A stretch of 23,191 bases of DNA. Source: JBKHBQ01 sp046542305 (GTDB lineage: Bacteria > Bacteroidota > Bacteroidia > Bacteroidales > 4484-276). The notes below the pieces were generated by a model that worked only from the letters and a program-made list of their open reading frames with translations, had not been told where the DNA came from and did not search any database. A program made the translations under genes and the position numbers. Below are positions 19,520 through 23,191 of the stretch, piece by piece; positions within the stretch are counted from its first letter, which is position 1, and each line of letters starts with the position of its first letter. The stretch covers positions 1 to 23,191 of the forward strand of contig JBKHBQ010000028.1 in NCBI GenBank assembly GCA_046542305.1. Direction: 5' to 3'.

Positions 19520-20533
19520 TTATACAGGCAGTTCATCCATATCACCGACCAGTTCCAGCCCGGCATGAACTCCTGTTCCGGCGAAAATTATTTCACCGGC
19601 ATTGTGGGTCACCTTCAGTTCAATGTGTGCATCCACACTTTCTGCAATGCGGCGGTCCATGGCGCCATTCAGCGGTGCGGCCAGCATCCCGCGCGAAGCA
19701 TGTGATGCCGTAATTTGGAGCCGGTATTCATTGTTTGTGATACTTGTCGATAAATTGTCACCTGTTAGTTCGATATGTTCGATCACGGCTCCGGTATAGG
19801 TGGCAAAGCGATGAATTTTTCCGTTAAGCAGCAGCACACACAAGAAGCCTGTAAACGAGCTTCGGAGCCACGGGATTTTTGCGATGGAAAGCATCAGCGA
19901 AACGCCTTCCTTTTCAAAATGATTGCTTTGCATCCATATCCAGGCCGATGGCATTGAGCGGCCCCAGTCTTTTTCGGCATAACCTTTCCCGTCTTTCATG
20001 CTGATTTTCTCACCATTGATTATGAGATTCCCCGAAAGATCGTGGTCCATGCTCACCAATCCGTGATAGCATTCCATGAACGGAACAAACGAATACCAGC
20101 CCATGATTCCCGGATTAAGCAGGGTAGATTCCAATGGCCGGATGTTTCGAAACCCGATTGTGCCGTAAACTTTAAGCCCGGAGGCGGGATCATCGATGTT
20201 TAAATCCAGACCTTCATACGAAAACCTGCTACGGCCTGTTTCCACAAGAAATTCTTTTTGTGAAAACCTGAAATCGCCCAAAGGATATTTTACATACCAG
20301 GTTTCAGCAGTTTTTCCATTGATGAGCTGGATAAATGCATGGCGGTTGTTATCACCTGTGATGGAAACTCCCGGAATCACCGACCAGATATGCTTGCCAC
20401 CTTCGGAAACCAGCTTGAAATACCATCCCTCGAAATACCTCGACTTTTTTTTGGTGCCCTGAAAAAGTACCGGATTCCATGTTTTGCGTATGGAATAGAG
20501 CGGGTGGTTATGTCGTTGAATTATTTTCATCAT
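19520..20533 (-). CDS. Tocopherol cyclase family protein
   Basis: This 337-residue protein has the family signatures KKSRYFEGWYFKLV (29-42) and GYAEKDWGRSMPSAWIWMQS (184-203), and is rich in beta strands and aromatic residues. In plants and cyanobacteria the family closes the chromanol ring of vitamin E. This window has no other tocopherol gene, and Bacteroidota are not known to me as tocopherol producers. The true substrate is therefore unknown, perhaps another prenylquinone or lipid (inference). There is no signal peptide or membrane helix. The first ATG overlaps the tatC stop codon (ATGATGA); the second ATG is 3 nt later and either could start the protein. It is the last gene of a GT2-tatC-cyclase operon. 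Confidence 0.82.
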   Translation of the reverse strand: MMKIIQRHNHPLYSIRKTWNPVLFQGTKKKSRYFEGWYFKLVSEGGKHIWSVIPGVSITGDNNRHAFIQLINGKTAETWYVKYPLGDFRFSQKEFLVETGRSRFSYEGLDLNIDDPASGLKVYGTIGFRNIRPLESTLLNPGIMGWYSFVPFMECYHGLVSMDHDLSGNLIINGEKISMKDGKGYAEKDWGRSMPSAWIWMQSNHFEKEGVSLMLSIAKIPWLRSSFTGFLCVLLLNGKIHRFATYTGAVIEHIELTGDNLSTSITNNEYRLQITASHASRGMLAAPLNGAMDRRIAESVDAHIELKVTHNAGEIIFAGTGVHAGLELVGDMDELPV

Positions 20534-21393
20534 CCGGCAAGTTCTTCCCCGCGCTTTTTATATACCCTGTCGGAGATTTTGATGCTGATCTCATAAAGCC
20601 CGAACAATGGCAGCGCCACCAAAATCTGGCTGAAAACATCGGCAGGGGTGATGATGGCCGAAATGATCAGCACCACCACGATCATCGCTTTGCGGCTTTT
20701 GCGCAAAAACATCGGGGTGACGATCCCTACCTTGGTGAAGAAAAACATGAAGATGGGCAGCTCGAAAACCAGACCCACGGCAAAAGTGAGCGATACCACC
20801 GTGCTGATGTACGAAGTGAGCGCAATCTGGTTTTCAACGCTCTGGCTTACGTTGTACGATCCAAGAAACATAACAGCCAGCGGCACGATGAGGAAATAGC
20901 TGAACATGACCCCGATGAGGAAAAGGAACGAACTCCAGAAAACCGCGCCCTGCGTATGTTGCTGTTCGTGCCGGTAAAGCGCCGGTTTGATGAAGCGCCA
21001 GATTTCCCAGATGATATAGGGAACGGCCACGATGATGCCGGCAAAAACCGATATGTACAGATGGATCAGGAATTGTCCCGCCATTTTAATGTTGATGAGC
21101 TTGAGGTTGAAATTTTCGATGCAGAGTGCTTCGGGCGAAATGGCAGCCCAGAAGGACGAAATCCACCTGCTGAGCTCGCAAAGCAGCCTGTTGGTGATAA
21201 AATCAGAAGATTTGGGCGCCAGGATCACATAATTGAAAATGATGTCCTTGCTTATAAATGCCAGCACAGCCAGGATCACCACGGCGCCGACCGACCGCAC
21301 GATATGCCATCGAAGCTCCTCGAGGTGCTCCCAGAAGGTCATTTCCTCCTCCTGGTGATCTTGTGTGTTTTCTGACAATTCCTTTTCTGACAT
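20530..21393 (-). CDS. tatC: Sec-independent protein translocase subunit TatC
   Basis: This 287-residue inner-membrane protein has six predicted helices and is the receptor for twin-arginine signal peptides in the Tat export pathway, which moves folded proteins. Typical features are the N-terminal cytoplasmic MTFWEHLEELRWHIVRS, the loop RFIKPALYRHEQ, GLVFELPIFMFFFTKVG with its conserved glutamate, and SAIITPADVFSQ near the last helices. The region from about 60 to 105, between helices 1 and 2, is longer than in E. coli TatC, as often seen in Bacteroidota. No tatA/B gene is in the window. The gene starts 12 nt after the GT2 stop and overlaps the next gene by 4 nt. Confidence 0.95.
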   Translation of the reverse strand: MSEKELSENTQDHQEEEMTFWEHLEELRWHIVRSVGAVVILAVLAFISKDIIFNYVILAPKSSDFITNRLLCELSRWISSFWAAISPEALCIENFNLKLINIKMAGQFLIHLYISVFAGIIVAVPYIIWEIWRFIKPALYRHEQQHTQGAVFWSSFLFLIGVMFSYFLIVPLAVMFLGSYNVSQSVENQIALTSYISTVVSLTFAVGLVFELPIFMFFFTKVGIVTPMFLRKSRKAMIVVVLIISAIITPADVFSQILVALPLFGLYEISIKISDRVYKKRGEELAG

Positions 21394-21405
21394 CTGAAGC
21401 TTTAA

Positions 21406-22281
21406 TTATCTGATTATGCGATACGTCCTGAATTTTCCAATTTCGATGCCGTGCTTTTTCTCCAGCCAGTTGAGCAGGCGCAGCCGCAGCGAAAGTTTGA
21501 TCCTTTTGGTGGGATCGAAGCTGAATTCCCAGTTCATGCGGCGGATGCGCCCGTGCATCACTTCAGGATGTGTTCCGCCGAACCGCGACAGCGAATCGAT
21601 ATTGGAATAATCGAAGGTGTCTACTTTTTCGAAATTCTTTTGCATCCATTCGTCGTCGTGCCAGAGTTTGTTGAAGCTTTCCAGTTTTTCCTGCATAGCG
21701 TCGGGCTTGCGCACCCAGCCATAGTGGTACACGGTGGCATGAATTTTTTTTACACCCAGACGTTTACCGTTTTTCATAAAACTGATGGCATCGCGAAAGG
21801 ATTTGATGGCCGGATCGTTGCGGATCACCCGGATCTGTTTATATGTCCATTTTCGCGAGTCGGCAATGTAATCGAAGGAGCCGTAGAAATTCAGGTGATC
21901 GAAAAGCAGGCCGTCCACGCGCCGGTTGTTCAGGTTTTCTTTCATGGCTTTACGGATGTGGGGATAATCCTGTTCATGAAGCACTTCATCGGCCTGGATG
22001 TATATGCACCAGTCGGTGTCGGTGCTGATGGCGGCCTTGGCCTTGTCGGTTTCCACCGCCAGTACCCGGCCGCCCTCGCGGAGGCTGTCGTCCCAAATAG
22101 TTTCGATGATGCGGATTTTCGGGTCTCCGATATTCTTCACACATTCCAGCGTTTCATCCTCCGAATTGCCTATGGAAACGATCATTTCGTCGCACAGTGG
22201 CAACACCGAACGGATCGATTCGATAAACGGATAATCGAACTTCACGCCGTTGCGAACAATGGTAAACCCGGTAACTTTCAT
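21406..22281 (-). CDS. Glycosyltransferase family 2-like protein
   Basis: This 291-residue cytoplasmic protein has a GT-A type N-terminus (MKVTGFTIVRNGVKFDYPFIES), VLPLCDEMIVSIGNSEDET, and YIQADEV (94-100), whose D98 sits where the metal- and nucleotide-sugar-binding DxD-like motif is expected. The C-half contains DGLLFDHLNFYGSFDYI and YHYGWVRKP, features I associate with GT2-like proteins acting on glycans or lipid carriers. There is no membrane helix. Donor and acceptor are unknown. It is the first gene of the operon with tatC and the tocopherol-cyclase-like gene, with a TACTTTTG promoter box 20 nt before the ATG. Confidence 0.85.
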   Translation of the reverse strand: MKVTGFTIVRNGVKFDYPFIESIRSVLPLCDEMIVSIGNSEDETLECVKNIGDPKIRIIETIWDDSLREGGRVLAVETDKAKAAISTDTDWCIYIQADEVLHEQDYPHIRKAMKENLNNRRVDGLLFDHLNFYGSFDYIADSRKWTYKQIRVIRNDPAIKSFRDAISFMKNGKRLGVKKIHATVYHYGWVRKPDAMQEKLESFNKLWHDDEWMQKNFEKVDTFDYSNIDSLSRFGGTHPEVMHGRIRRMNWEFSFDPTKRIKLSLRLRLLNWLEKKHGIEIGKFRTYRIIR

Positions 22282-22301
22282 ACGCCTTGCCTGAGAAATT
22301 G

Positions 22302-22309
22302 CAAAAGTA
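22302..22309 (-). promoter_or_regulatory. Promoter -7 box (TACTTTTG) of the GT2-tatC operon
   Basis: TACTTTTG on the minus strand is an exact TAnnTTTG match 20 nt upstream of the GT2 ATG. No good -33 TTTG is present. Confidence 0.55.
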
Positions 22310-22548
22310 ATGATAATCTTGATGAGGCGTATTTGAGGAAGGTCATGGAGTGGTCATTAAAAAACTCTGTTGCTGAAATCCGAGCAGGAATTCTATTTGC
22401 TCTCAGAAACAGTATTCTGGTAATGTTTCATGAAGTTCGATGCCGTTTTTTTATGATCGATAATTTTCTCTGAACCATCAGCAATAGTTGTCGCAAGTTT
22501 TCGGGCGAACATGAACCGAAGCAGACCGATTGGTGCCGCAAACAAACA
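22310..22548. other. Intergenic region between the ROK gene and the GT2 gene
   Basis: Apart from the promoter box at its left end I see no gene here. No hairpin followed by a T run marks the end of the ROK gene, and no RNA gene or repeat was recognised. Confidence 0.35.
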
Positions 22549-23191
22549 TCACCCCTGCACCTTATCCAGTTCATTGAGCGCAAAAGCACAGGCCCCGACT
22601 GATGTGGCTTTGGAAGTCCCGAGCCGGCTGATGCCAACGCCTATCCTTTTTAGCGGATCGTAGGTGATCTTCTTCTCGCTGAAGGGAACCTGAATTTCGC
22701 GGGCATTTCCTGACAGAAATTTCTTCAGATCCTTTTCATTTTCAAGATTGAATACCTGGATTTCGAGCCGTGAAAGTGATTTGCCCGAAGGCATTTCGAA
22801 TTTGTTGTTCATTTCTCTCACCAGTTGTTGCAGGAACAGCGGATGTGCACCCGACATCCCGCCGCCGAGCACGATCAGGCCGTCGACCAGCGTGATGGCA
22901 TTGGCCAGGGCATCGCCGGCAGCAATGGCGAATTTTTTATAGGCATTTCGGGCTGCCTCCTGATTGCCCTGAACTTTTCCCATTGCTATTTCGTAAATTG
23001 ATTGGGGCGTGGGTGAAATCATTTCATCAATTTTGGCGTCGCGGCAGTAGGCTTTTTTTATGCCGCGGATACTCACGGTTTCTTCAACGCTGTAAAACGG
23101 ATGCACCCGGTTGCGAATACGGTTGATCTCGCCCTGTGCCGAATTATCGCCCATAAACAGTTCACCGCGGCTTACGATGCCGCCGCCAAAG
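22549..23191 (-). CDS. ROK-family protein (sugar kinase or regulator), C-terminal part, cut by window edge
   Basis: The frame is open to the right edge and reads FGGGIVSRGELFMGDNSAQGEI at its visible start. The protein therefore begins outside the window, and the internal ATG at 23154 is not the start. The GGGI...G..F.G...GE pattern, and LIVLGGGMSGAHPLF about 100 residues later, are typical of the ASKHA fold of ROK sugar kinases such as glucokinase. The zinc-binding CxCGxxGCxE motif usually found soon after the GE(I) segment is absent; the sequence there reads NRIRNRVHPFYSVEETVSIR. No helix-turn-helix can be judged because the N-terminus is missing. The substrate is unknown. The C-terminus (GISRLGTSKATSVGACAFALNELD) is a normal ROK ending. 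Confidence 0.8.
   Translation of the reverse strand, partial: FGGGIVSRGELFMGDNSAQGEINRIRNRVHPFYSVEETVSIRGIKKAYCRDAKIDEMISPTPQSIYEIAMGKVQGNQEAARNAYKKFAIAAGDALANAITLVDGLIVLGGGMSGAHPLFLQQLVREMNNKFEMPSGKSLSRLEIQVFNLENEKDLKKFLSGNAREIQVPFSEKKITYDPLKRIGVGISRLGTSKATSVGACAFALNELDKVQG

Noticed and set aside
20479..21375. 298-residue plus-strand frame opposite tatC
   Set aside because: It is a His/Asp/Glu-rich shadow of the hydrophobic tatC sequence, and tatC is certain.

Overview
The window looks like chromosomal DNA of an anaerobic or facultative Bacteroidota bacterium, probably Bacteroidales/Marinilabiliales-like (inference). The reasons are a Bacteroidota-type promoter -7 element (TAnnTTTG) upstream of many genes, no obvious Shine-Dalgarno sequences, and gene content typical of the phylum: a sodium-pumping methylmalonyl-CoA decarboxylase with methylmalonyl-CoA epimerase, large hybrid histidine kinases, an M1-type lipoprotein and a ROK protein. 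I see no tRNA, rRNA, insertion sequence, phage gene or CRISPR array. Nearly all genes lie on the minus strand; only the SDR-family gene and the flavodoxin gene are on the plus strand.

Left part (1-4840): the N-terminus of a membrane protein, possibly an endonuclease/exonuclease/phosphatase family member, runs off the left edge. It is followed by a manganese catalase with its own terminator, tyrosyl-tRNA synthetase, an NAD-dependent epimerase/dehydratase and a long-chain flavodoxin that ends in a strong terminator.

Centre (4843-14171): an M1-like metallopeptidase lipoprotein, then a signalling cluster read right to left. The cluster holds an 812-residue REC-PAS-kinase-REC-REC hybrid, a 1320-residue membrane hybrid kinase (two TM helices, HAMP, GAF, long coiled coil, kinase, three receivers), a CheR methyltransferase and a receiver-less CheB methylesterase. 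There is no chemoreceptor, CheA, CheW or flagellar gene, so the methylation pair probably serves the kinases. No DNA-binding output protein is encoded here.

Right-centre (14298-19230): uridine kinase, then an energy-conservation operon mce-mmdA-mmdD(oadG-like)-mmdC(biotin carrier)-mmdB(oadB-like). Epimerase would interconvert (R)- and (S)-methylmalonyl-CoA. The membrane complex would decarboxylate methylmalonyl-CoA to propionyl-CoA and export Na+, the final steps of succinate-to-propionate fermentation. Just upstream lies a perfect 16-bp palindrome of the CRP/FNR-type arrangement TGTGA-N6-TCACA, overlapping the predicted promoter.

Right end (19520-23191): an operon of a GT2-like glycosyltransferase, tatC and a tocopherol-cyclase-family protein, and then a ROK-family protein cut by the right edge.

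The window is mostly well-known families. The best candidates for something less described are the split CheB/CheR plus hybrid-kinase module, the palindromic operator in front of the decarboxylase operon, the divergent M1 protein, the odd flavodoxin phosphate loop and the tatC-coupled tocopherol-cyclase homologue.
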